A DNA stretch of 64,000 bases from Evernia prunastri. Its lineage: Eukaryota; Ascomycota; Lecanoromycetes; Lecanorales; Parmeliaceae. Location of the stretch: contig NKYR01000013.1 in the NCBI GenBank assembly GCA_003184365.1, positions 372,001 to 436,000 of the forward strand, written 5' to 3'. Numbering within the stretch: the first letter of the stretch is position 1; every line of letters starts with the position of its first letter. A program made the translations under genes and the position numbers. Shown in pieces: positions 11,385 to 21,899 of this stretch. Under the pieces are notes generated by a model. The model had not been told where the DNA came from and searched no databases. It worked only from the letters and a program-made list of their open reading frames with translations.

Positions 11385-12278
11385 AAGAATTTCAAGCAAT
11401 GACAGTTCGAGGGTCTAATGCCGCAACCTGGGCTAGCTGGTCCCCCCTGCATTCTGCAGCAATGTGGGGATGATGCAGTAAGACTGCAGCTTGACCAATC
11501 AATGAGCGCCTGCAGCAAGCCATCCAAGTCCAACTCTTTGGACTTGTCCAGAAGTCGCATCACTCGCAAGCTTGTCTGAAATTGCTGTCCTGCGAAATGC
11601 TGAACAAGACTCCTCGCCCGTAAGCCGAAGCGCCAGATGTGTCCGCTAGACCAATTAGGTTAGGCGCACTGCTCACAATCGCCAATGACCTTTCTTCAAC
11701 AGCGCATTTTAATATAGTTGGTTTTCTCTTCTTTTTCGGCTATATATAGCTTCCAATGGCGCTTGAAGACAGACAGGCAAAGCTCAAGTCGTTATGCTGC
11801 TTCCGAAATATTGTCCGGCGAACGGTCACCATAAACCATGACTTGCGTATATGCGGAAGCGCCATGCTTTCCGAGCTTTATCTGCACGACCTACAAGCTG
11901 TCCGGTCCAGACCGTCTCCCGTTCGAATGGTTGCCTGACAGCCGTCAAGGTCAATAGTTGCAGCGGGAAGGGTAGTTCCGATGGTGAGATTTTGATCATG
12001 TGACCTGCAGTTGAGGGGAAGACAAGCCATGATTCGCTCATTCCGCATATCGACCTATCTTTCATGTAGCGCTGTTCCTCCTCTTTGCGTTGATTTGCGT
12101 CTTCCCTCCGCTCCGTGTTTTGGCATAATGTCGTCTGACATCCTATTCTTGTTCCCCTGTTTAGACATCCAAACACTCTTCCTCAGACTTCGCCCCTACC
12201 TCCAACATATGCGCGAAATGACTGACGTCTGCGCTGTTTCTGTCGTCACTTTGTAAGCTCGATGTTGTGAACGTCTTG
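11385..12278. other. intergenic, no gene recognised
   Basis: Between the adenylyltransferase and the F-box gene. Short frames only; a TATATATA-like run at ~11742 lies ahead of a 60-codon frame that has no recognisable content. The right part should hold the F-box gene promoter. Confidence 0.5.
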
Positions 12279-13866
12279 ATGGCGAATATTCAGAAGCTCT
12301 CAAATGAACTTCTAAGCACAATCCTCGACAATATCGAGTCGGGGTCTCAAAGATGCGTCAGCGTTGACCGGAGAGAGTATCTCTCCGTCGAAAGCTTCAG
12401 GCTTCCGAGCCCGCCGTTGCCATCTGAAAGGCAAGACATTGCAAACTTCCGACTTACTTGTCGAAGATTTGCAGAATTAGGAATTCCCTATCAGTTCACT
12501 AGGGTCACTCTCCGTTTCTCCTCACGAGGTTTTCGGAGGTTGGACGAGATTTGCAGTAACGGCCATCTCATACAGCACACGAGGAAGTTCAGCTATTTGG
12601 TTCCTCTCTTTTACGGTAACGGTAAGTCACTCCGTCCATCGAATAGTCCGTGAGCTGACGAACAATGAAGGCAGACTGCAGGTTGGTGAATTTATACGTT
12701 CCACAAGGCCCAGCGACTCCTTCGACCCTTTGCACGCTGCGAGCTTGCGAGCGAGGGAGAAGGATCAGACAAGGATATTACGATCTGGTGAAGACATCCG
12801 CATCTTGAAGAAAGCAATGGCGGCGTTCACAACACTTCAGCATGTGCAGATCCTGCGTCTGACTGATGAAGCCGATCAGCGTCTGCTCAAATTGTTGGAG
12901 CGAGATGGATCAGATGCCGCTCCTTCCGAAGAACCGGTGATAGATTTGAGATGGACGCCAGCATGCTATCATGCCACGAAGACAATCGCCGAGGCACTAA
13001 TGTCCACACGATCATCTTTCAATAAGTTCTCAGGGCCTATGATGAGTCCTCAGAGCATGCTAGCCATTCAAAGGAACAATCCCCAAACACTTTCCATACT
13101 TGCGTCTGGTCTCACTTGTCTCGAGCTCCATTTTGAGGACGGCGCTGATCTCCGCTCCCGGGTCCAAGAGCTCTCCGGGCTTTTCCGCGCCGTGTTCTCT
13201 GCAGCGAAGAACCTACAAGCTGTGCATATTGGATTTCCTTCCCGTACGCCGCTCGACCTGAAACTTGAAGACATTTTCCACGATATCAGATGGGACAAGC
13301 TCCGTGCACTTGGTATTCAAGCTTGTCGTCTGGAGGCAAAGGAGATAACTAGGCTCGCTAGACGACATAGCAAAACGCTTAGAGGCCTACGTCTACGAGA
13401 TGTGCTCCTCAAGGAGGAAAGCATGTGGAAAGACGTTCTGCAAGTGCTTCGTACTGAGATGGAACAACTAGATTGGGTCAGTCTGCGTCGAATTGACTAC
13501 TGTAACCATTTCGATTATTCCTGGGAAGGCAGTATGGAGGTTCCTGATGATATAGCCTTGGGATCAAGCGACAGTGACGAGGAAGACGATGTCCCTGCCC
13601 ATCTGAGTGACAGCGACTTTGATACCGGCAGTGACGATGATTCAGACGAAAGCAGTGATGCTGATACAGACCACGGTCCCGACGCGAATGAGTTTGCTTT
13701 GTCGCCTGACACACCAGCTTCATTACCTTTCTGCACATGTTCCAATGGTTCACATGCGCTCAACGCAGACGATCTAGGAGACAACGGGCACTCTGTGACT
13801 TACCCTCAGCGGAAGATGTGGGAGAAATGGGTCATCGGCGGTTACTGTCCAGAACATTCAAGCTAG
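12279..13866 (+). CDS. F-box-like protein with acidic C-terminal tract
   Basis: Two exons, 12279-12621 and 12671-13866, joined by a 49-bp intron (donor gtaagt, branch gctgacg, acceptor gaag), give 512 residues. The N-terminus reads MANIQKLSNELLSTILDNI, the usual start of a fungal F-box, and continues with DIANFRLTCRRFAELGIPY, which completes the motif. The remainder is a leucine-rich helical region resembling degenerate LRRs (HSKTLRGLRLRDVLL). Residues ~400-460 contain repeated Asp/Ser/Glu blocks (SDSDEEDD, SDSDFDTGSDDDSDESSD), and the protein ends with a Cys/Trp-containing tail. F-box proteins usually bind Skp1 and recruit substrates for ubiquitination, but many fungal members have no known target. 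Choosing the acceptor at 12670 keeps the frame; the next AG downstream does not. Confidence 0.8.
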
Positions 13867-14071
13867 TCCGGTGGGCTGGATCAATTTCTCAATTTTCCGG
13901 CATGCACTACGCATTTTTTGCTGGCAAATCGCATGGCTCGGAGAGACACTGGCATCGGGTCTGGAAAAGGACAGTAGGGGGAAAAGCATTGAGGCATTTG
14001 GCAGACAAAGCTACTATAGAAGCAAAGAGACACACAGCCCTCCAAGATCTATCGAAGGGTGTGTGGTCGCT

Positions 14072-14507
14072 CTAACTCTTACCCCAGCCGTCCAAGTTCT
14101 CCACGACAGGAACCCGCCCACTCCTAGTTATGATCCATTCCACTTCCTCATTTCCGTCGTTTATTTCCTGATGTTCGGCATGTGCCGGTATCAACGCGAA
14201 GTCTCCCTTTTCCAAGACCTGCTTCTTCTTTCCTCCTTCTGACACAACTGCTCCTCGTCCACGTACGCAGTAAACCACGGTGTCTTGCGTCCCGTGATGA
14301 TGGACGGCGGAGGAGGAGTGGGGTTTGGCAATCATGACTGCAAGTCTGAGCCTATGTTCTCGTGTTGAGGGTTTTGGAAGGGAATGGACCAGATGCGCTG
14401 AGATTGTCCGACTTGTCAATGATTGCACCTTGTCTGATCATTCCTTCTGTCTGGCCGGTGTTTGTATGAAGCTCAGAGGCTTTGGTGACTTGGACAGGAG
14501 CGGCCAT
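14072..14507 (-). CDS. small cupin-domain protein
   Basis: Two exons, 14507-14390 and 14337-14072, with a 52-bp intron, give 127 residues. Splicing joins GAIIDKSDNLSAS to VMIAKPHSSSAVHHHG and so creates the first cupin strand; the unspliced frame lacks it. Metal-ligand candidates are HHHGTQDTVVY (His triplet and Gln) and HAEHQE near residue 90. The C-terminus VVENLDGWGKS is conserved among fungal relatives as I remember them. The single-domain cupin fold and size suggest a small metal-binding enzyme or binding protein; the substrate is unknown. It is convergent with the F-box gene (about 200 bp apart) and divergent from the acyl-CoA dehydrogenase fusion at 15089. Confidence 0.85.
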
Positions 14508-15088
14508 ATTATTGGATGATATTCAAGGTAATACGTGCTCTTCGATGGAAACAGTAACAAGAAGGTGGTGGATATAGTATTCAATCCACGTGCAAATACG
14601 CTTTTGTGATGGGAGTGTAAAAGTTGAGAATTTGGTAGAGGAGGGTGGATGACCTGAATGAGTGACGACACCAAAGTTCAGAGTCGAGCCCGCAGGAATC
14701 TGAGCCGAGGCACACACTCGCAAGTCAAGTCACACGGGGCATTCTCACCAATCAAAAACATCAAAAAACATCTTCCATAGGTAATTTTGCCGATGCCATT
14801 TACCAAAATGCGAAAGTGACCTTTGAAATTCAATAGCAAGTCAACCGAATCACACATGGGCGGAGATTATATTGCCTATTGCCTATTGGCTTCGGTGAAA
14901 TAGTGGGGTTTGTTTGTACTCGTACTCACTTGATCTTCTCAATTTCAGGCCGAGGCATCTCCTGCTTGCCTTTGTCTCCAACATCCCGCATCTGATTGTA
15001 CATATTTCCTTCTCTTCCTCTCCCATCTTTCCTCTCCCCTCTTCCCAATCGCCTACATACTCCGAACACTCCTTCTTCCCTATTCACA
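14508..15088. promoter_or_regulatory. divergent promoter region
   Basis: A shared upstream region for the cupin (minus) and the cytochrome b5-ACAD fusion (plus). The part just before 15089 is strongly pyrimidine-rich, a common feature of highly expressed fungal 5' regions. Confidence 0.55.
15004..15048 (+). promoter_or_regulatory. pyrimidine-rich tract upstream of the ACAD start
   Basis: About 45 bases made almost only of C and T lie 40-85 bp before the ATG at 15089. CT tracts in this position commonly mark transcription start areas or leaders in filamentous fungi. Supported by composition only. Confidence 0.4.
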
Positions 15089-16988
15089 ATGTCCAAGGTC
15101 TTTTCTAAAGCCGAGGTTTCTAGCCACAAAACGAAAGATGACCTCTGGTCAGCATAGACTCCCACTTTCTATTTGGGCTGCAATTTGACGTCTTTCTCTT
15201 TAGGGTGATTGTCGACGACGACGCTTACGACTTGACCAAATTCCAGGAAGAACATCCTGGAGGCCAGAAAAGTTAGTACCTCTAGCGACTGCCCGCTCAG
15301 TGGGCCTTTGTTGACCCATTAATGGCCAGTTCTCCAGCGGGTTGCCGGCAAGGATGCCTCGAAGCAATTCTGGAAATATCATAATGAGAGTATACTCAAG
15401 AAGTACAAAGGCCAATTAATGGTCGGGTCCCTAGACAGCAAGAAGAAAGACGCCGTCCCACCTACTCCACCTGCAACCCCGCCACCGGCGGAGGAGAAGA
15501 TCGAGGCCAAGGAGACGGTGAAACCACAAGCGGAGTCCGGCACTGTAGCCCCAGTACCAGGGAAAGATGTGGAGAAGGCAAAAGAGTCGATGGATCCATA
15601 TGGAGCCTTAATACCTTACGCGGATCCATCGTGGTATCAGAGTGTACGATTGATCCTGTCCATGAATATTACATCACGACTGAGCTTTGACTGTAGTATC
15701 ACTCTCCGTATTTCAACGAGACACATGCTGCTCTCCGAGCCGAAGTGCGCGAGTGGGTTGATAACGAGATCGAACCTTATGTTACGGAATGGGACGAAGC
15801 CAAGAAAGTGCCGGACAAGATCTACAAGCAGATGGGCGAACGTGGCTACCTGGCAGGCATGATGGGCTTACACAACTATCCTACCCAATTCACTGATCAC
15901 CGAGTAAAGAGCGTGAAGCCTGAAGACTGGGACCTCTTCCATGAAGTGGTATTGACGGACGAGATTTCCAGAGCAGGCAGCGGTGGTCTGGTGTGGAATT
16001 TAATCGGAGGATTTGGCATCGGATGCCCTCCCTTGGTTAAGTTTGGCAAGAAGCCTCTGGTGGATCGGATATTACCGGGCATCTTGAATGGGGACAAAAG
16101 AATCTGTTTAGCTATTACCGAGCCAGATGCTGGAAGCGATGTTGCCAACCTGACTTGTGAAGCTAAGCTTACTGAAGATGGCAAGCACTACATCGTTAAC
16201 GGCGAGAAAAAGTGGATCACCAACGGCGTATGGTGTGATTACTTCACAACTGCTGTCCGAACTGGTGGTGAAGGTATGAACGGTGTGTCAGCATTGCTTA
16301 TTGAGCGCGAGCACGGTGGCGTCAGCACCAGAAAGATGGACTGCCAGGGTGTCTGGGCTAGTGGAACCACATATGTAACTTTCGAGGACGTCAAAGTTCC
16401 GGTGGAGAATCTGCTAAGCAAAGAGAATCAAGGCTTCAAAGGTAGGATGAGGCTTACTTACGTCTGCAATGACAACGCTGACGCTCTTTCCTAGTCCTCA
16501 TGACGAACTTCAACCACGAACGGATAGGCATAATCATTCAATGTGTTCGGTTCTCCCGCGTCTGTTACGAGGAGTCTGTCAAGTACGCCCACAAGCGCCG
16601 CACTTTTGGCAAGAAGCTTATCGATCACCCTGTCATTCGCCTTAAGCTTGCACACATGGCTCGCCAAATCGAAGCCTCTCAAAACTGGATGGAGAATCTG
16701 ATCTACCAGTGCAACGTCATGCAAGAGACCGAGGCCATGTTGAAACTTGGTGGTGCTATTGCGGGTTTGAAAGCCCAGGCCACGGTGACATTTGAATTCT
16801 GTGCTAGGGAGGCTAGTCAGATATTTGGTGGACTGAGCTACAGCCGCGGTGGACAAGGTGCTAAGGTCGAGAGGCTATACCGCGATGTCCGAGCTTACGC
16901 GATACCTGGTGGCAGCGAAGAGATTATGCTGGATCTCAGTATCAGACAGGCATTGAGGGTGCACAAGGCTTTGGGAATGAAGCTGTAA
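15089..16988 (+). CDS. cytochrome b5 - acyl-CoA dehydrogenase fusion
   Basis: Five exons (15089-15147, 15204-15271, 15330-15643, 15697-16441, 16495-16988) join without frame loss into 559 residues. Residues ~1-75 form a cytochrome b5 heme domain with EEHPGGQK and the second heme His in KYHNES. A Pro/Ala/Glu-rich linker (~80-135) follows. The rest is an acyl-CoA dehydrogenase: N-terminal helices, the FAD/substrate strand LAITEPDAGSDVANL, WITNG, and a C-terminal helical domain ending IPGGSEEIMLDLSIRQ. The family oxidises acyl-CoA thioesters to trans-2-enoyl-CoA with FAD. The Glu found at the MCAD YEG position is Gly here (IPGGSEE), resembling long-chain or isovaleryl types in which the base lies on another helix. 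The fused heme domain suggests unusual electron delivery. No mitochondrial presequence or peroxisomal tail is obvious. Confidence 0.92.
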
Positions 16989-17291
16989 GGGACATGGTAT
17001 GTGTATGCTGGTGTTCTTGTGTATTTGGCGGTCAGGGTTCTTTGTTCAGGATACAAGTAGATTATTGTAAATACTCAATAACATAAGTACAGTTGCAGCT
17101 CAACAAGCAGTCTCATATTGAGCGTGAAGCAAGCCTGTAGCTTGTTGGCCTTTTGTGGCTTCTAAATAGGGGTCTAGTCTTGGGTGGCTTTTTACGGCGT
17201 AGGGCTGACCTTTCCTGTCATCTTCCAAAGCTCACCGTCTCAAGCTCCAACACATCACACCTCTTGCCAATTTCCCACGCCTCTCACAGCG
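16989..17291. other. short intergenic spacer
   Basis: 3' flank of the ACAD fusion and promoter of the MPDU1-like gene; nothing else was seen. Confidence 0.5.
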
Positions 17292-18287
17292 ATGGACGCC
17301 CTCCGTGCCACCCTCCAACCCCTCACCCACTCCCTGCCCGCCCCCATCCGCGACTTCGGCGTCTCACTCATCGGCCCCGACTGCTACAAAAATATCATCC
17401 TCGACATCGACCTGACTTCGACACAATGCCTGAAGCTCGCCGTCTCCAAAGCTCTCGGGATCGCCACAGTCGCCGGCTCCTCCGTCGTCAAGGTCCCTCA
17501 GATCATCAAACTCCTCTCCTCACAGTCTGGAGCTGGAATATCGTTCCTCTCCTACGCCCTCGAGACTTCAGCGCTGTTGACTACTTTGGCCTATAGCGCA
17601 CGTAACGGGTTTCCGTTCAACACGTATGGGGAAACGGCGATGATTGCTGCGCAGAACGTCGTCATCAGTCTGTTGGTGCTACGATATACGGGGAAAACGG
17701 GTTTGGCGGCGGTCTTCGTGGCTGCTCTGGCTTCCGCGGGCTATTCACTCTTCAATGAGGCCGTGGTCGATATGCAGACATTGACATATGCGCAAATGGG
17801 AGCCGGCTTGTTAGGGGTGGCGTCGAAGTTGCCGCAGGTTTGGACAATCTACAGTGAAGGGGGCACTGGGCAGTTGAGCGCTTTTATGGTGAGTGAGGGT
17901 TGTGAGGATGGGTCTGTATGGGCTTCTGGAGGTTGAGCTAATTTGTATGTGGGTTGCAGGTTTTCAACTACCTATTTGGAAGCTTGACGAGGATTTATAC
18001 GACTCTGCAGGAGGTGGACGATAAATTGATTCTTTATGGGTTTGTTGGGGGCTTCGTGCTCAATGTAATTTTGGCCGCTCAGATGGTATGTTTTCGCGAG
18101 AGTGAATCTCGAGCACATACGCTGCGAGGAAGCAAGTATTTATTCTGAGTAGGTTTACTATTGGAATAGTCCAGCAACAGCATCGCATGCAGGAGAGATC
18201 GGCCAGAAACCAGCCGACATCGCTATGGGCTCCAGCACTGGAGCCTCGAGCAAAGGGAAGGGACCTACGACGCGCCGCAGAGGATAG
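17292..18287 (+). CDS. mannose-P-dolichol utilization defect 1 (MPDU1/Lec35) homologue
   Basis: Three exons, 17292-17888, 17960-18085 and 18153-18287, make 285 residues. The protein has two PQ-loop repeats with the hallmark prolines in VKVPQIIKLL (~residue 75) and SKLPQVWTIY (~180), and about seven hydrophobic segments, as in the PQ-loop transporter superfamily. MPDU1/Lec35 proteins sit in the ER membrane and are needed for use of dolichol-phosphate mannose and glucose in N-glycan and GPI assembly. The basic C-terminus (TTRRRG) is compatible with ER retention. Both introns are phase 0 and follow an ATG codon, an easily recognised GT-AG pattern. Confidence 0.93.
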
Positions 18288-18383
18288 CTAGCCAATGTCT
18301 GCCATCTATTTAAAACGGGTTTTAATCGCATACAACATTATTATCGCCCACCATTGCCCTACATATGACCATCTTCAAAATAC

Positions 18384-19064
18384 TCAGCTCCAACAGATCT
18401 CTAATTTCACACTTTCCGGCACCCCCGCCTCCAATAACTTATGCACCCACCCTCCTCTCCCAGTCCCAACAACAGGCCTCACATCTCCCCAATTGGGATT
18501 TACCGGTACCGCTGTCCCCTCAGATGGTACCCAGCCAAAGCCCGCGACCGGTCCCACATTTCCCCCCTGATGCCGCCAGTAAGCCGTCCGCTCTGCCCCG
18601 TCCCCGATCCACGCATCCCCTTCCTGTATCCTGACCCTCACTTTCGCCTTGCTCGAAGACAGCAGCTGCACCGCGACTTCCCACCCCGCCTCCCTCCTCC
18701 AGCGTTCCACTATCTCCCGCCCCACGACGGCGATCTCCACCCCCCTCAGCGCGTCCCGTTGCCAGTCCAGCAACTTCTGCAGGAATTTGACGGCCGAAAC
18801 GACGGAGCTGCCGTAGACCTTCGTGAAGACGAACGTGTTGCTTCGGAAGGGGAGCAGCCGCGCTTCGTGGTATGTTTGGCGGCAGGCGAGCAGGAGGGAG
18901 GTGTCGACGTGGTCGGAGAAGAGGCAGCATGTCCCGACCGTGTCGCTCGGCGAGGAGGGTTCGAGCCGGGGCGTGAGGGAGAGGGCGTGGGTGAATATCT
19001 GGAGGCGGAGCTCGGGGGGGAGGGAAAGGAGGGGTGAGGGTGTCGTTGTTTGGACTCGGGTCAT
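18384..19064 (-). CDS. 2EXR/F-box-like protein, short
   Basis: A single-exon frame of 226 residues from the ATG at 19064; the frame stays open to ~19142 without another ATG. The N-terminal LLSLPPELRLQIFTHAL is the motif that opens the 2EXR/F-box-like domains abundant in filamentous ascomycetes, followed by SLLLACRQTYHEARLLPFRSNTFVF, the usual second half. The remainder is divergent and Trp/Gly-rich near the C-terminus. No function is established for this class, though some bind Skp1. GC content is high here, so large shadow frames exist on both strands. The motif order supports this frame. Confidence 0.75.
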   Translation of the reverse strand: MTRVQTTTPSPLLSLPPELRLQIFTHALSLTPRLEPSSPSDTVGTCCLFSDHVDTSLLLACRQTYHEARLLPFRSNTFVFTKVYGSSVVSAVKFLQKLLDWQRDALRGVEIAVVGREIVERWRREAGWEVAVQLLSSSKAKVRVRIQEGDAWIGDGAERTAYWRHQGGNVGPVAGFGWVPSEGTAVPVNPNWGDVRPVVGTGRGGWVHKLLEAGVPESVKLEICWS

Positions 19065-19949
19065 CGGGTCGGTTGCTGTTGTTCGGGGCTCTGTGGACGG
19101 ACCGGAGTACGGTTGGGTGGTGGTGACGGGGTTTGAGGACACGGGGATTCGTTGGAAAGGTCGTGTTGGGCCGTGGTATCAGTGAGGGCGAGGACTGCAA
19201 TTGATCAATGGTGATGCGGATTTTAAAGGCACTGGAAGGAATAGTGAGTGCATGGCTGGATACGTTTCAAGCTATATGTGTGTCCTCGCCACATCCCGTA
19301 ATCCTTCCTGCGGCAACCGTTGTTGCTGTGACACAGAAATGCAGTACGCCGTAAGCTGACAATTGTAAGCCTTAATTCAACTGGCTGTGGCGCGACGAGG
19401 GTTCTCAGCTGAACACCAACGAATGCGGAAGGCATGCTTCCATGAATACAGGATCGGGAACGCGTGCGGCTGACGAACGAGCTGATGCTTGAAGAAGCGG
19501 TGTGCGCGCCGTGTGCTGCGCGAAGGAACTAGGTGGCTTGGTAGTCAGGTACAGAACAATACTTAGCGGTTGGGAAAATGAGACAGAGATGACTGCTCGC
19601 GAGAGGAATCATGCTTGAAGGGAGAGGATCTGGAGAGCAGCAACAGAAAAATTGGATGGCGGAGACGGAAACATTCATGCGATTTCTCAACAGAATGCCG
19701 CTTGGAAATAAGCTTGACGCTCTCAATTCTCCTCGGATGGTTCCATATTTCAATATAGATGTGATCTCGTCCTTATGCAATGTCGTTGAGATCCTTCAGA
19801 AGAATCATGTCGAGCTCCAACGTTTTGGGTATATCCAGTGCTATGCAGCCATGTCATCAAAATATTGCCAGTCGCCATCTCCACTGCCCGAGAAGACCAA
19901 TAGGTATATTGGGTGAAAGGTCGTAGAATAGTAAGCCGTCTCCTCGGCA
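19065..19949. other. intergenic, no gene recognised
   Basis: Promoter side of the 2EXR-like gene and 3' flank of Med8. A plus frame at 19611-19916 has no recognisable features. Confidence 0.5.
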
Positions 19950-20726
19950 TCACTTTTTCGGCTCTTCCCCCTTGACCAGAAACCGCAAAACCTCGTCCAT
20001 CGACAGCGGCCTTCCTCCCCCCTCTCCAGCTTTCCCCTTCTCGTGACCCTCCGCCCGCGTCGACCGAGCACCTCCCCTATCTTCCTCTCCGCCCTCGTCC
20101 TCCTCACTCTCCTCGTCCCTCAGCCCCGTGACCACATTTTCGATCCCGCCCTCAATCTCCGCGGCCGTGTAGTCCCCGCCCCAGGCGTGCTTCCGCGCCT
20201 GCTCGTTCGCCGCCATGCCGGCCCATTCCCACAGCTCGATCAGCTCGTCCCGTGCCCTGCCGCCGTCCTCTTTCGCCAACCCCTCGCCCGCCAGACGGCC
20301 GTCTTCGACCCAGTCTTCGACGTGCGGCTCGAGCTTCTTGCGGAGGAGCTGGTTGAGCACGGGCTCCTTTTCTCGGCCGGGATATAGTGGTAGCGGGTAG
20401 GCAACGAGTGAGGAGAGGAGCGGGGCGTGTGTGGTTAGGTGGGCGGAGACGGAGGCGAGGTTTTGGGCTATTATCTGGGAAAGCGAGTGGAGGGAGGACC
20501 TAGAGAGTCTTAGCTATTCTCCTGTTTCCCAAGTCTTGTGGATGGAGCGAACAGAACAAGAAGAATCAGGTGGTATTTCATAATGAGGACTGCCCGCTTA
20601 CCATGGGGGTAGAGGTTCTATGGTGTGGATCTGTTTTTGCAAAGAAAGCAAGGAGCTGGTAAGCTGGGCAAGGCGCTGGCGAGTATGTTCGAGTGTTCTA
20701 ATGTCCTGAGGCGATAAGGTTGCCAT
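19950..20726 (-). CDS. med8: Mediator complex subunit 8 (Med8)
   Basis: Two exons, 20726-20602 and 20499-19950, with a 101-bp intron, give 224 residues. The N-terminus MATLSPQDIRTLEHTRQRLAQL plus LHSLSQIIAQNLASVSAHL matches fungal Med8, followed by YPLPLYPGREKEPVLNQLLRKKLEPHVEDWVEDG, the conserved stretch of the family. The C-terminus is an acidic and then Gly/Glu-rich tail. Med8 is a head-module subunit of Mediator and contacts Med18/Med20 and TBP in yeast; it acts in the nucleus in RNA polymerase II transcription. Size agrees with the ascomycete family. Confidence 0.92.
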
Positions 20727-21899
20727 TTCTATTGGTGTTTTGAATTGCTCGTTTCTATGATGAGATGGGGAGCAAAGTTGTTTCGATAACTATGATCTGT
20801 GTTTTCGCTCCTAGATGGATCTAGTTCTATTTACGCCCGCACATCTCTCCACACTTCCACCACATTGAAAATGTAATACCTTGTGGTTCTCCAAGACGAG
20901 AGGTGCAATGTTTAACCAAAGATCCTCCTGTTCTACGGCATTCAGCCTTGATGAGATACCCTCTCGACCGTACGTCGAATAACTCTACTTCGTAAGCACG
21001 CTACATACAAACCCGCACGAATCAGACTTAACCTAGGTATCTTCAAACCGATGTCTTGGTATGGGGTAACCTAGGCATCTCGTAGGGCTATTAGCGATGC
21101 ATTCAGTAAAGTAGACTGACTTGCGGTTTTGGTTGCAGTGATGTTTGATGCATAGCATTCTAGCTCTGATTGATAAATAAATGGGTCCAAGAAGCCATTG
21201 CGTTGAACGAAAGACCTGGTTGTTGCAAATTTTACATGTGATTTTCCTCGGACTAGCATTTGATCTGGACCAACGCAGCGGATACGCAGCGGATAGGCCT
21301 CCACACATCCGGGACAGAGAGCATAGGTAATCTCAAGCTTGAACTGAAGGCCACCAGCCTCGCTCAACTCGGGAGCTAGCAATTGTTGTTGGTGCAGGCA
21401 GTGCAGGCGGTACTTGATGGTGGATCGGCGCGCTGGCAAAGTGACCTGGGTCAAGGATATGACTCTAACGGCGCGTTGAGGACGCACGTGCAGGGGGCCT
21501 GGTCGTTTTTCAGGCCAGTTGCTCTTGTGTGTTGTGGGCCTTGAGGATCGTGGTCTCCCTGGCAAAAGTGTGCTGTTGTACTATCGAAGTTGATGAAAGA
21601 TTGAGGAACATGATTGTGACGCGGGTCGCCAAACAACATCATCGACCTTGCCGCGTTGGAAGGGATGACATTTGTGGATTGCTGTTTCTAGAATGGTATG
21701 AACGACGAACTTCTGGTGTTGGAAACCAATTGACATGCATCGTACGTGCAGTGGAGACTATGCTATGAGGTACATCAATGCATAGCACCTGGACACACAT
21801 AAGAAAGAAAAGAAGAGGCTCAACCTTGGACTGTCGGTCAGTCCACTCGTAACCCAAGCTCTGCATGCTCCGTAGCTACTACTTTCCACGATGGACCTC
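20727..21899. other. intergenic, no gene recognised
   Basis: About 1.2 kb. Minus-strand frames at 21071-21565 and 21639-21866 contain scattered Cys residues but overlap other frames and show no domain, so I did not call a gene. The Med8 promoter is expected at the left edge. Confidence 0.45.

Noticed and set aside
18441..19200. Long alternative frames on both strands in a GC-rich stretch
   Set aside because: They are shadows of the 2EXR-like gene; only that frame shows a known motif order.
21071..21866. Cys-containing minus-strand frames that looked like a zinc-binding protein
   Set aside because: Cys spacing fits no finger and the frames overlap others of similar length; no splice model improves them.
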